DNA of 64,000 nt from Rehmannia glutinosa (GCA_016081115.2 JABTTQ020003405.1:372029-436028); one strand, 5' to 3'; shown: positions 11,290 through 22,484, counted from the stretch's first letter. Numbers and translations are program-made. The notes: generated by a model from the letters alone, not told the origin.

Positions 11290-11884
11290 ATATTCTGGCT
11301 AACAAATTTAGGCCAAATACATTGAGCAATTTCAGCCCTAATACCATAAATTTCTAACCAAATTTTCAAAAAAATTAAGACTAAAATTATGCATACATCA
11401 ATTTTGAAATCACTCTCATTACCAAAGTTACAACTCTAATGATAGTATAATAACGCCAACTTTCACTATCCTATCGCACAACAAAATTTCAAACAATTCA
11501 GAGGTAAGAAAATTTTTGTTTCCTGTTTCTTCCAAAAACTCCAAAGTTCTCGCCACTTTCACTCACCCTTCAACCAAAGACGAACTACTATCACCAATCA
11601 TTTGGAAAAACCATCACCAGTCAAAAATCCCTCCAAAAACTCAAACCAAAAAAAAAAGAGAGAGGTGACCCGGGCAGATTTATGCCTGGTTCCCCCTTTA
11701 ACCATCGGTCACCACCGTGTGTATGTGGTGCGTGAAAAATGGGGGGATGGTTGTATACAGAGAAATAATAGCAAGAATGGGGTGGAACATGGGTTTGGTG
11801 AGGGAGAAGAGTGAGAGATAAGGGAAACAAAAAGGGAAAGAAAATGAGAGAGACAGAGAAAATAAAAGATATGAGGAAAAAGGT

Positions 11885-11885
<1 letters not shown>
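11290..11885. other. Intergenic DNA, no gene recognised
   Basis: AT-rich sequence with no coding homology that I can recognise. The open frames here are short and lack domain motifs. Confidence 0.4.
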
Positions 11886-11888
<3 letters not shown>

Positions 11889-11925
<37 letters not shown>

Positions 11926-11929
11926 GGTA

Positions 11930-11983
<54 letters not shown>
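11889..11983. repeat. Compound (GA)n microsatellite
   Basis: Two GA runs (about 11889-11919 and 11931-11983) are separated by GGAAAAAGGTAA. They cause spurious Ser-Leu open frames on the minus strand. Confidence 0.95.
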
Positions 11984-11986
<3 letters not shown>

Positions 11987-12949
11987 AGGGGATTTGGGGA
12001 AATGGATTTTACTAGGAATAGGAAAAAAAAACAAAGATAAGGGAAGGGGGGGCGTATGGGTGGGGGAATATGGGTATATGGGGATTTTGAAATGAGTGGG
12101 GGAAATAGAACGAAAAACAAAAGAAAAAGATTTTGACTATGATTTAGGATTTTGACCAAGCCAATTTCATCCAACACAAATTTTACCAATGAATGTCTAG
12201 CCCTTAAAAATTTTAATTTCAATATCTCTATATATATATATATATAAACTTTATATAAATTTTATTAATATATTAATACTAGTTTAAATTTAATTGTAGG
12301 CAACAGGAATTTTCGAGTATAGAAATTTCCACTCATCGTCACAACATTATCTATGCTAATTTTCGAGGTACGGGTGTTGTTTTTCTAAATTCCGTTTTTA
12401 TTTGTCCATGTTAAATACCCTTTATATGTTGCTTGATAATGTTGCTTCTACGTGATACGTGTCTATAGTCGTATGGGACCATACAGATTTTCGGGGCATA
12501 AAAGTTCTCTCCGGTGAAATTCCGGCAGTGCGAGCCATGTTTCAATGCCATAGCTACAGTTACATGTTCAAATTTTAGACATGTTATTTTGTGATGTGTA
12601 TTGGGTATTTAGCTTGGACAAATATGCCCCTACTAAGCCGTTGAATGCTCACCCAAAATATACTTCTATTTCAGATGAATGATGGTGTTGGCGGGACATG
12701 TGGAGGCGGTGACCGAAAAAATAAAAGAATAATGAACTTCAATTTTTTTTATTATTTTATTTTCTTTGTTGGACTATTATAATATTTAGAATTACAACTT
12801 TATTATGAAATTATTTTTGGGATTATCATCTAATAGTTTTTTTATTATTATTTTTAATGGTAAATGATTTTTGGAATACTTGGAAAAATAACATTTTATT
12901 ATAAATCGCATTACCATTTTATAAATCGATATTTCAAAATAATAAAAAT
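11984..12949. other. AT-rich DNA, possible solo LTR at its right end
   Basis: No gene is recognised. The right edge at 12950-12960 reads, on the minus strand, TGTAACATCCC, a typical start of plant gypsy LTRs, exactly where F-box coding similarity stops. The other boundary and the target duplication could not be found. Confidence 0.3.
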
Positions 12950-12959
12950 GGGATGTTAC

Positions 12960-13308
12960 AAAAACAACTTTGTAATGAGGAGACTTTGAGAGATCAATAA
13001 CCAAATGCATCCTGTCTATTGTTGGCAAAACCCAACTTTTGACATTTAGTTTTGGAAGTGTTGAGAAATTATTGACGGTGGGATTATACATAATATCTCA
13101 CATTATCATAGTAGGCACTAAAGTAATTGCAACAGAGCAATAACCCATTACAAGAATGCAAAACCCTAATGTCTCACGTGTCTTTCATGAACTTGAGTTG
13201 TTTTTCGAATGGTAGATCCCCTGATTTGTTGGCAAAGAAGGGAACAAATTCGTACCAGTGATCCCAACATGTATTAGGACGAGACAAGAACATGCCGACA
13301 TCGGGACT
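12960..13308 (-). pseudogene. F-box gene, 3' part (F-box-associated domain), separated by a retrotransposon
   Basis: The minus strand continues the F-box gene whose start lies at 24663-24895. From 13308 downward it encodes PDVGMFLSRPNTCWDHWYEF and FEKQLKFMKDT, then a stop (TGA). After that come LHSCNGLLLC and YNPTVNNFSTLPKLN, and later DLSKSPHYKVVFV. These are hallmarks of the plant F-box-associated domain, which binds substrates of SCF ubiquitin ligases. Coding similarity stops near 12960. The stop, a probable frameshift before the YNPT motif, and the 11-kb insertion upstream make this a pseudogene. Confidence 0.75.
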
Positions 13309-13454
13309 TGTTAGGTATCACAGGATCAGTATGAAACTAAATGGATGAATTTGAGACAAAAATACCAATTCTATTTCTCACAAGAATAGATTTACAGGGA
13401 GATTTACAAACTCATAAAAACTCTCAAAAACTCACTCCACTACTACAAAAAAGC

Positions 13455-13800
13455 TAATAGACACCGGTTTTAAACCGGTGTCTATTAGTAAACCAACCGG
13501 TGTTAAAGCCACTGGTGTTAAAAGTCTGAACTTTTTGACACCGGTTTAAAACCGGTGTCTTTTCCGTGAAAGACACCGATTTTAAACCGGTGTCTATTTA
13601 TAAACCAACCGGTGTTAGAGCCACTGGTGTTAAAAGTCTAAACTTTTTGACACCGGTTTAAAACCGACGTCTTTTCCTTTAAAGACACTGGTTTTAAACC
13701 GGTGTCGTAGATATAGAATATCCGCTTTCAAAACCGGTGTTGTTTAATTCAAATACATCGCATCAAAACCGTTGTCTTAATGTTTACAGAAGCAGTTTTA
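13455..13800. repeat. Left subterminal repeats of CACTA B
   Basis: At least six copies of an ACCGGTTTTAAACCGGT-type palindrome lie between 13460 and 13710, some exact and some with one or two changes, with more decayed motifs to 13800. A longer unit that includes AACCAACCGGTGTTA and a CACTGGTGTTAAAAGTC stretch is duplicated in tandem (about 13490-13530 and 13602-13640). Confidence 0.85.
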
Positions 13801-14097
13801 AAAGGATTTACGCAAAGACACAGGTCCAAATCTTCAAAAAATCCATATAAATAAACAATTTATTATGAACTCCAATTCTAGCAACCATCATATGTTCACT
13901 ACCAATTAAACATGAAATCCATTCATAATTCAATAGCCAAAATCCAACAAAAGTACTAGTAGCGAAGTTTCCTTTCGATTAAACAACTATAAATTCATAA
14001 TCCAATTAATTCCATCAACCAACAAAAAGACTATATAATTCAACTAAAGGCAACAAAATCCAAATGATCAACATAGCTCATGTCATTCAAGCTTTCA

Positions 14098-14166
14098 AAA
14101 ATGCTCAAGCTTCTCCTACTCAGCCTTTAACCTTTGTTTCTCGTCATGAAGCTCATTCTTCTCTGC
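14098..14166 (-). pseudogene. Captured bHLH transcription-factor fragment (ILR3/bHLH105-like)
   Basis: After a TTTGTAG acceptor the minus strand encodes AEKNELHDEKQRLKAE, a stop, then EKLEHF. This is the leucine-zipper-side segment following the helix-loop-helix in the ILR3/bHLH34/104/105 group (usual pattern KAEKNELRDEKQRLKAEKEKL), which regulates iron homeostasis. It covers 23 codons, with TAG replacing a Lys codon. Element A keeps only the flanks of this piece. Confidence 0.7.
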
Positions 14167-14444
14167 CTACAAACATACAAACATAGTGGAATGCTTTAGC
14201 CATTAATGAACCAACCTTTCTCAGTAATCACAGTAAATTATGCACAAAACATATATACATTTTCTCTAAATTTCTTCATCATATTCAAGACTTAAACAGA
14301 GCACTAGAAATATTCCATGTAAAAATTATTTGAAAAATTCCATGTAAAAATTACCTACCTCAAAACTAAAATCACAGCTACTCAAACACATAATCAAGAA
14401 TCTCAATTGGAATTAACAACTCCTTTGCAAATTGATAGAAGTAC

Positions 14445-14545
14445 CTGTGAATTTCTTTCAAAAACTTGTCGTAAGCCGGAAAGTGAAGTCGATTTCCTGT
14501 GGGTGCAGTCAATGTCTCAAAAGTAAATCTCCCATTAACCAAGAA
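14445..14545 (-). pseudogene. Captured exon of a DUF639-family protein
   Basis: Between a TTGCAG acceptor and a GTACTT donor the minus strand has a 101-base open stretch. It encodes FLVNGRFTFETLTAPTGNRL and then HFPAYDKFLKEIH. The pattern LTAPTG-R-HF-YDKFL is typical of plant DUF639 proteins, whose function is unknown. It is an exon-sized fragment with intact splice signals inside CACTA B. Confidence 0.55.
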
Positions 14546-14949
14546 CTGCAAGTATGCATTTCAAAAAATGAGAACAAAATAATCAAGGATATCTGGCATT
14601 CAATTTCCTCAACACTATGAAACATAGATAAAAATCCTGCAAGTATGCATTTCAGAAACATGACATGTTCCACAATGAACTGCAAGTATGCGTAAAATCA
14701 TCAGAAAAAAAAAAACTACAATCTTATAGCCAAGAGACTTTTTGATATAAATATAGATGATATATACAATCTTATAGCCCAAGTCTGAAAGTATATGGGA
14801 ATGACTTTGTTCTCAAAATCATAATTATTATTTTTTTCATTTGAGGAACAAAATCCTAATTTGAAATCAAAGTATTTTTCAACTTGGTATATGATTACAA
14901 TTTGGAACCTCAAATATCCAGCAACAAAAATAGAAATCAATACAAAAAT

Positions 14950-15062
14950 ACCTGAATTGTTTTTCTGAAACTCTACAGTTTCCTAAGTTGTTCAGTAAGA
15001 ATAGCTGCAAATGCACCCAAATCCTTTTCAGGTCTTGACAAACCATTCTACAATCCCCCTTC
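14950..15062 (-). other. Unidentified exon-like fragment in CACTA B
   Basis: A minus-strand segment lies between a TTTCTAG acceptor and a CAG/GTATTT donor. One frame reads GLSRPEKDLGAFAAILTEQL and then RKL before a stop. The composition looks like coding sequence but I do not recognise the parent. Confidence 0.35.
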
Positions 15063-15320
15063 AAAATCCCTAGAAAGCAAAGAAAAATTAGTAACAAAGG
15101 TATAATCTCCCAAAGCCCGAGTGCAGCAAAGAAAAATAGAAAATAATCAGTAAACTAACAAACTCAAATTCCCAAACTCTATAACTTATACTTTCAAATC
15201 TCTCCAGACAAACTATAACTAATACTGACAGAAGTAAAAAGGTGGAAGCAAAAAAAAAAAAAAGAAGTAAAAAAGTGGAAGCATTCAAATTATTTCACTT
15301 TCTCCCACTGTCATTCCATT

Positions 15321-15405
15321 TGTCAACATAATTTCCTTCAAGCCTTGAGTCTGCTAATCCCCCAAATTCCTCTGTGTCAAGTGCGTGACTTAACAAAGGC
15401 CACGC
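15321..15405 (-). pseudogene. Captured kinase-domain fragment (PERK-type receptor kinase)
   Basis: Directly after a CTTTCAG acceptor the minus strand encodes AWPLLSHALDTEEFGGLADS followed by RLEGNYVD. This is the C-lobe segment of plant PERK receptor-like kinases (usual pattern ARPLLSHAL...GLADPRLEGNYV), which sit in the plasma membrane and sense the cell wall. Homology ends abruptly after NYVD, so only about 28 residues were taken. Confidence 0.75.
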
Positions 15406-15721
15406 CTGAAAGAGACATAATTTGGATGAGAAAAGAAAAAGAAAATTGAATATGGATTGTCATCATAAACGTGTCATGTTTTGTAATACAAATTCTACAG
15501 CTGTGCGAATGGTACAAATAATTGAAGTATCATAAATGTGCCTAATGAAGATTATGGACTAATCCTGGTGTAACAAAGTTTACAAATTAAAGTAGCAACA
15601 TGCAAAATTCGCAAAATAAACACATGTTAAACAAATTTCCAGCATATTTATGTGCTGATTAGAAACTAGTGTAACAACTACACAATTGTCTTTGTATAAA
15701 GGGGTAAATATCCAGCTTTAC

Positions 15722-15841
15722 CTGTCAAACCAATTTCTCTTTCAAGGTCTAGAGGAGTCAACATGTCATAGCCAATAATTGATGAATTAAAGCCAGGGGC
15801 ATATTCCTCAATCAAGTTGAAACATCTTTGAGCAAATGATT
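15722..15841 (-). pseudogene. Captured exon of a PYROXD2-like FAD oxidoreductase (second of two)
   Basis: The minus strand encodes SFAQRCFNLIEEYAPGFNSS and IIGYDMLTPLDLEREIGLTG, then a GTAAAG donor. This is a conserved stretch of plant homologues of pyridine nucleotide-disulfide oxidoreductase domain protein 2, a phytoene-desaturase-like flavoprotein. It is collinear with the exon at 16007-16081, and the interval contains intron-like DNA, so a genomic segment was captured. Confidence 0.8.
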
Positions 15842-16006
15842 TCTGTGCCACAATTTCTGTGCCAGAAAAGAGGGTCTTGGGAGACGCATTGTCATAAGAA
15901 AACACTCAAAATCCCAAGATAACAGATGAAGCAGCTGAAACTCATCTGTATGTAAACCACAAAATCTTTTTTTTTTTTGAGGAAGTAAACCACAGAATCC
16001 ACTTAC

Positions 16007-16081
16007 TCTGTATTCAGGATCTTCCCAGCTGCCTTCACTAGGTTTATAAGGCGTGTACTGCATAAATAGGTTAATCACATG
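16007..16081 (-). pseudogene. Captured exon of a PYROXD2-like FAD oxidoreductase (first of two)
   Basis: The minus strand encodes HVINLFMQYTPYKPSEGSWE followed by DPEYR, then a GTAAGT donor. It is the segment directly upstream of the exon at 15722-15841 in PYROXD2-like proteins. The reading frame is intact within the exon, so capture may be relatively recent. Confidence 0.8.
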
Positions 16082-16084
16082 CTT

Positions 16085-17330
16085 ACCTGCATAGAATTAC
16101 TTAAAAACATTAATAGAATGTTGTAGCCAAAGGGTTGTATAAAGGTAACAGTAACATCAAGAAGTAAAAGCTAGAAATTTGTTGTCCTGTTGTTACTAAT
16201 GTTCAAGAGTAAACAACTCTGCATAATTAAGTCCCAGTCCTTTTAGAAGTTAGTAGAAAGCAAGACCAACAAGCTATGTGCCCTTGAAGCACCAAGCCAG
16301 ATATAACTATAATTTCCTCATAAAAACTTTTCTCCTCTTTTTTCTTTTCAACACCATTCAAAGCATTTAAGTATGCTTGCTCTCCATATTGCATAAAAAC
16401 TTATCGATTAATAGCCGAAATGAAAAGAAAATCACCAGAAAACAAAATCATTATCCTCAAAAAAGTACATTGAATATGGAGGATATGAGTATATATTCAA
16501 GTAATAGGTGGAGAAATAGTCTTGTCCAATACAGAAGGAATTGCCATCTCAATTATAGGTCTTCGAGATGGCATCCCATTTACAGAATCCTGACAAGCAG
16601 AGTCAATCTCCTCCATACTGATTGAGTGAGAGAAGAATACTCAACTTCAACCACAAAATACAAGAACTATTGGATATATTTTCCTTTTTAAAAAAATTGT
16701 AATAGAAAATGATGGGGAAAACACAGAAGACGTGAAGAATTGGTTAGCCCGAAAAAAAATCCCACCACAAATCATGACTTCAGTTATTATTTTGTCAAAA
16801 ATATGAGGGAAACAATTTACTAATGAAGAATGACTGCAACAATACAGAACCTCAGGATAACTGTGATTCCTAACCTTGGAGACAAAGTCATATTTTCACT
16901 CAATGATGGGAGATGTAAACCCAGCAAACCAAAATGTAACCCAGCTTGACTTAAACACAAGGTCTTAGCCCTTTTAGTGTATTACTTATTCAACTTACCG
17001 TTCAATGAATTTGTGGTTTTTACTTTGAATACTTTTCAATACATGATGCTAAACATGAGTAGTCAAGCATACTTTTCAACCCATAAATTAAGCATAACAT
17101 CAACAATTTTCTTCATCTTAGCTCAATTAAGCCCTAACAAAGACACAAATCCATGAAAAATAGACAAAAAAACATAAGAAATTATGTTCTGCTTCTTTCT
17201 AGCAAAAACCCATAAAAGATTCAACACCATAAACTCCACAAACAAGCCTCAGAAACAATTTCCACTATGCACAAGCCAAAAACAGAGAACATAAAACCTT
17301 TTTGGTTCCCAAACAACAAAAAACCCAAAA
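16085..17330. other. CACTA B interior without a recognised gene
   Basis: AT-rich sequence in which I recognise no protein domain or RNA gene. It may be intron or flanking DNA of captured genes. Confidence 0.4.
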
Positions 17331-17334
17331 ATAC

Positions 17335-17448
17335 CTCACGACTAGTGGCCAAACGCTTAGTTTCTTTTTCAATACGACCCAACTGGGCTTAAACTTTCTC
17401 CTTAACTTCCATGGGTGTGGGTGGGGTGGGCGTCGAGGGTGGCTCCAT
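17335..17448 (-). pseudogene. Captured first-exon-like fragment, parent unknown
   Basis: The minus strand has an ATG at 17448 followed by MEPPSTPTPPTPMEVKEKV, a TAA, then AQLGRIEKETKRLATSRE and a GTATTT donor. The shape (ATG, Pro-rich start, helical KRL segment, donor) is that of a first coding exon of a coiled-coil-type protein. The in-frame stop probably replaced a Gln codon. I cannot name the gene. Confidence 0.45.
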
Positions 17449-17972
17449 CTATGCCGCCAACCGCGGCGGAGCAAAAAGAATCGTAGAAAAAATCCGAACC
17501 CAAAGAAAGTCGAATAATCAAATCCAAAAAACCCCTCAGAAAAAAATATCAGAATTCACGTGACAAGAATAAATTACTCAATTATAGAAACTGAATCTTA
17601 AACGGACACAAGAAACATATCCACCAGTAGGAAGACATAAAGAAATGTAAAAAAATGGGTCAGAAGAAACATATTCTCCTATTTAACGGGCAGAAACAGC
17701 TGACCCAAATCAACAAATGGACCTTTAAAGGGTTGAAGCTGGATTTTGCTGAGTACCAAACAATAAAGGGTTTGAGTTTGAATTAACGGTTGGATTTGCA
17801 GCATTTCGGACCAGAACAGGGTTTAAAGCTCCATGTGAAGAGAAGTGACGGGCGGAGGAAAGACATTATGGGCGACGGGCAATGGGGCGCGCAGGGGAGA
17901 TTGGGTATGGGAGAATTATGGGATGAACTCAATTAAGACTTTCACTGTGTGACCTAATTAATTAGGGCCTAA

Positions 17973-18201
17973 CGACACCGGTTATAGAACCGGTGTAAAA
18001 AAATCTGGTGTCTAATCTAAAATAATTATATAAATAGACACCGGTTTCGAAATCCGATGGCAAAACCGGTGTCTATTTGCGACGTTATTTTACAATAGAC
18101 ACCGGTTTCTGACAAAACCGGTGTTAAAAAGGAAAAGACACCAGTAACGTCATAAAACCGGTGTCTTTTTGGTGGTGTCTATCAGCAGTTTTCTTGTAGT
18201 G
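17973..18201. repeat. Right subterminal repeats of CACTA B
   Basis: Alternating ACACCGG and CCGGTGT motifs, some paired as palindromes (for example near 18040-18075 and 18100-18125), run to the terminus. Confidence 0.85.
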
Positions 18202-18456
18202 CTCAATCTCTCAAGGATTGAATTTGATCACTCTCAAGGATCTCTCTACTCTATGTGATATTTCACTTAAAAGGGATGATTTCCAACTGAGGACATGTAT
18301 TCTATTTATAGAGGTGGGAGAAGATGTGAATGGTTGAAATCTTCAACCATGAAAAGCTGATGCATCTTCTTTGTCAAAATTGAGCTGCTACAAGACGGTA
18401 GATCGTGGCTACTTGCTTTTAGATATTGGCTGAACAAGTTTGAATTGAATTCTTCA

Positions 18457-18470
18457 ATTCTCCCCCTTCA
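18457..18470 (-). other. Polypurine tract of the Tto1-like element
   Basis: On the minus strand GAAGGGGGAGAAT lies immediately upstream of the 3' LTR start TGAAGAATTC. It is the plus-strand DNA priming site. Confidence 0.85.
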
Positions 18471-18599
18471 GCCATATATGGAACAAGCATCACTGCTATG
18501 TCTCTGCATAGCTTAAGCTTTTTCTCGTGTAACCACCTTCATCAACATGTTTACGAGGATTCTCTTTTGTGTGGATCTTAATGAGTTTCAAGCTGTTGT

Positions 18600-21200
18600 C
18601 GTTCTATTGTCTCGCGTATCAATGATATCTAATGTCGATATGTTTTGTTCGGGAATGGTACATTGAGTTCTTGCTCAAATCCAAAGCACTGATTTGTCCA
18701 ATGTATCTTGTAATCCTTTTGCTTGATTTCAAGTTCTTGGAGATAATGCTTTAGCCACAATATTTCTTTTACGGCTTGATAAAGCAATATACTACTTACG
18801 TGGTGGATAAAGCAACACACTTCTGCAGCCTTGACGCCATGAAACAACTCCCCCTATGAACGTTTAGATAAATCATGAAATAGATTTTCTACTATCAAGA
18901 TCTCTGCCATATCCGCATCTATATAGGCCTCCAAGACTGGATTAGCTCCCCATAGCAAAGATATATTCTTGACGTACCCACCAAGTACACGAGAATCCAT
19001 TTCACGCCTCCCAATGCTCCTTTAGGGGTTAGAGAGAAAACGACTCACTTGTTCCCCTTTGCATGAGCAATATCGATCTTGAACACACCATTGCATACAT
19101 TAGACTTCCAAATTTGCTAAAGAATATGGTACTGATGACATTTCCCCGATCTCTTCCTTGGATGAGGGGAATGCACTCTTGCTCAACTTGAAGTGGATGG
19201 CTAGTGGAATGCTGACTAGTTTGGCATTATTCATATTGAACCTCTCGAGCACCCATTCAATATACTTCTCCTGAGATAGCCATAACCTCCGGTTCTTTCT
19301 ATCTCGAACTATCTGCATTCCCAAAATCTGTTGATCCAGTCCTAAGTCTTTCATGTCAAAGGACTTCAAAAGTTCTTTCTTCAGCTCACTAATCTTCATT
19401 GCATCTTTTCCCACGATCAGAATATCATCTACATATAGTAGAAGAACAACGAAATTTCCATCTACAAACTTTTGAATGTAAACACACTCATCTGCATTAG
19501 TCTTCTTGTAGCCTTAACTCACCATACATGAGTCAAAATTTTTGTACCACTGCCTTGGTGCCTGCTTCAGACCGTACAAGCTCTTCTTAAGCCTGCAAAT
19601 GAGATTATCACCTGAAATCTCAAAACCTTCTGGCTGCTCCATGTAGATCTCTTCTTTTAGATCTCCGTGAAGAAATGTTGTCTTCACATCCATTTGTTCA
19701 AGCTCCAAGTTCATACTTGCTACTAAACCAAGAATAACTCTAATTGATGTCATCTTGACTACTGGTGAAAAAATCTCATCAAAGTCGATTCCCTTTTTTT
19801 GCTGGATACCCTTAACTACCAGTTGAGCTTTGTATTTCACCACTTTTCCGCTGCCATCTATCTTCAGCTTGAACACCCATTTGTTTCTCAGTGCCTTCTT
19901 CGCTTTTGGAAGTTCTACGATCTCATAAGTATGATTCTTCTGCAGAGATTTCATTTCATCCTGCATTGCTTGCAACCATTTTTCTTTGTCCTTTTGAGAT
20001 ACTACTTCTTGGAAACTCTCCGGTTCTCCATCTTCAGTAAGCAGAAGGTAATCGGATTCTGAATATCTTCTAGATGGAATCCATCCTCATTCAGACCTAT
20101 GAACTTCTGGAACAGTCTGAAGAGATCCACCATCATCTAGGCTTCCTGATGGTATAGGAACATTTGGTAGGGCGGGTTGTGGCTCCCCCTGCTCAATACC
20201 TTCTACCAACTCATATTCTGCTTCTAGTATATCTTCTGGCACTACGTCGCCATCTCTCACGAACGGTTCTAGTGCTGCACCTGAGATTTGATCATCAATA
20301 TTTGACTTCTAAGACATTGTGGGTTTGTCAATGTCTTCTATTGTCTTACTTTCATGGAACACTACGTCCCTACTTCTGATCACCTTCTTCTCTTTTGGAT
20401 CCCATAATTTGTATTCAAATTCTTCATCTCCATAGCCAATGAAAATGCATGGAGTGGTCCTTGCATCAAGCTTCTGTCTGAGCTCTTTGGATACATGTAC
20501 ATATGCTAAACATCCAAATACTCTCAAGTGGGAGTATGATAGATCCCTTCCCAGACCACAGTTTCTCCGGAACTTCAAAATTCAGTGGTATTGATGGTGA
20601 CCTATTGATCAGGTAGCAAGCAACTCTGACTGCTTCTCCCCAGAATGGCTTTGGCAGCTTAGCCATACTGAGCATGCTCCGAACACATTCCATGATTGTC
20701 CGATTCATTCTTTTGGCTACACCGTTATGTTGAGGGGTGCGTGGGACCGTCTTCTCATGTCGAATGCCATATGTTATGCAATAGGCATCGAACACTTTAG
20801 AAGTGTATTCGCCTCCATTATCTGATCGAAGACACTTCAGCTTTTTTCCCGTTTCATGTTCTACCATGACATGAAACAATTTGAAATATTCAAACACCTG
20901 ATCTTTTGTCTTCAGGAAATACACCCACAACTTTCGAGAAGCATCATCTATAGATGTTAGAAAATATTTGTTACCATTTGAGTGATTAAACCTCCGGGGA
21001 CGCAAACATCGAGTGCACCAAACTGAGCAACTCTGATCTTCTCATTGAAGATGAACTAAACGAGACTCTTTGTTGCTTACCAAACAGACAATGATTGCAA
21101 TGATCCAGTGCAACGTCTTTGTCAACATTGATAAGCTCCTTCTTTATCATGGTAGACAACCCTTTCTCACTCATGTGGCCGAGTCTCTAGTGCCACATAT
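18600..21200 (-). pseudogene. pol of the Tto1-like element
   Basis: In coding order, the GAG-pre-integrase segment ends MSEKGLSTMIKKELI (about 21174). The zinc-finger-like CNHCLFGKQ-type pattern reads HCNHCLFGKQQRVSF. The integrase core follows with RSDNGGEYTS and HNGVAKRMNRTIME (about 21005-20466). RT has NHTYEIVELPKAKKALRNKW and FLHGDLKEEIYMEQPEGFEI (19975-19514), then RNase H pieces to 18629. The normal VAERMNRT is changed to VAKRMNRT, so the catalytic Glu region is altered. The YVDD region lies between two frames near 19430. There are several frameshifts and stops, so it is inactive. Confidence 0.8.
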
Positions 21201-21659
21201 TTTGAGAAGCCACATTCTCAGCAACACTGAGGCTGTCTGTACATATTTTTACATGTGTCTTGTACAACGTGCCACAAATATGTCCTCGAGCAACTATCAT
21301 AGTGCCTCTTGACAACTTCCTTGTGCCCCTGGTAAAATGATATCATAGCCCTGTTTGTCAAGGGCAATCCCTAAAAGTAGATTCAGCCAAAGATCAGTCA
21401 CATGTCTGACATCCTTCAAAGTGATTGTACTCCTGATATTTCTCTTTATATGTATTTTACCAATTTACGCAATTCGAGGAAGGCGAATTTCCCATCTTCA
21501 CTGCTCCAAAGTCACCAGCTTTTGTATGTTGTGAAGTAGTCCTTATGAGGAGTTACGTGGTAGGATGCTGCAGTATCTACCACCCATTATGTATCTTGTC
21601 TTGAGATGTGAAGGCATGTCTCATCATAGGTTGAACAGAGCGCTACATCTCCAAAAATG

Positions 21660-22484
21660 ATGGCTAGCGTTTCTCCACCCTTATTCTTGGTTGAACTATT
21701 CGACCTTGCTCCTCTAGCCATTTATAGCGATTCTTCTTCATATGAACCTCTACTCCACAGTGATGGCATTTATAAGTTGATTTTCTGCCATCAGTGGCTC
21801 TGCCCCTACTTTTGTTTCTGCCTCTCCCTTTGCCTCTACTACTTCGTTGTTGCTTCCCAGGCTGTCTCACTCGATTTTCTATCACAAGGGCATGGGTCTG
21901 ATTTGTGCCCATGTCTTTTCTTCTAGCCTCCTCATTGAATATGAAATCCTTAACCATAGTCATGGTAAGTTTAATTTCTGGGCCGAATTCTTGAGAGAAA
22001 CAACTAGTGTTTCACTATCGGGAAGTGAACTAAGAAGTAGGAGAGCTAATTTCATCTCCAAGTGGCATCCCTATAGACGACAATTGGTTCACCAGACACT
22101 GGAACTCACTAGTATTCTCGGCAACTGATGTTCCATCTTTCAGCTTCTTGTTGACTAATCGCCTCATCAACAGGGCCTTATTCCGAGCGGTCTTGGCCTG
22201 GTACATGTCCTCCGGCGCGAGTGTGCTATCGTCCGTCTCTGCATGCGACATGGTGAAAGACACTATGGTCAATCCATTGTCGGATCTGACCAATAGATTT
22301 TTATTCGACTTCTTCCACTCAATTGACTTGGAAGCATCAGGGTTAACACCCGTCAGCTCTATGGGATTGATCTCAAATCTTTACAGTTGAGGAGATCTTC
22401 CATCCGGGGTTTTCATAACGTGTAATTGGTAGCATTGAGCATAATCATAGCTCCAGAAGATGATGGTGACTCATCTGTGGCCAT
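21660..22484 (-). pseudogene. gag of the Tto1-like element
   Basis: The ATG at 22484 starts MATDESPSSSGAMIMLNATN, then a stop occurs soon after (TL followed by TGA, where Trp is usual). Later segments read SAHETDDS-like MSHAETDDSTLAPEDMYQA and LVNQLSSIGMPLGDEI. The zinc knuckle near 21760 reads CHHCGVEVHMKKNR, with the last Cys replaced by Arg, so it could not bind zinc normally. Confidence 0.75.

Larger units (their letters stand above)
13438..18201. mobile_element. CACTA element B, complete Pack-CACTA-like element
   Basis: The left end reads CACTACTACAAAAAAGC and the right end TTTTCTTGTAGTG. The flanking bases are CTC on both sides (13435-13437 and 18202-18204), the 3-base target duplication expected of CACTA transposons. 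At 4764 bp it has no transposase, so it must be mobilised in trans. Palindromic subterminal repeats occupy both ends. The interior holds exon-like fragments of at least four recognisable host genes (bHLH, DUF639, PERK kinase, PYROXD2-like) plus others, all on the minus strand and many flanked by splice sites. It belongs to the same family as element A. Confidence 0.92.
13309..18456 (-). repeat. 3' LTR of the Tto1-like element, split by CACTA B
   Basis: LTR sequence runs 13309-13437 and resumes at 18202-18456. Everything between is CACTA element B plus its 3-base duplication. A TATAAATA box (minus strand) lies at 18303-18310. Alignment with the other LTR (23034-24662) is clear over the whole length outside the insertions. 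Confidence 0.85.

Noticed and set aside
11621..12222. Minus-strand open frames rich in Ser-Leu repeats
   Set aside because: They are translations of (GA)n microsatellites and have no domain.
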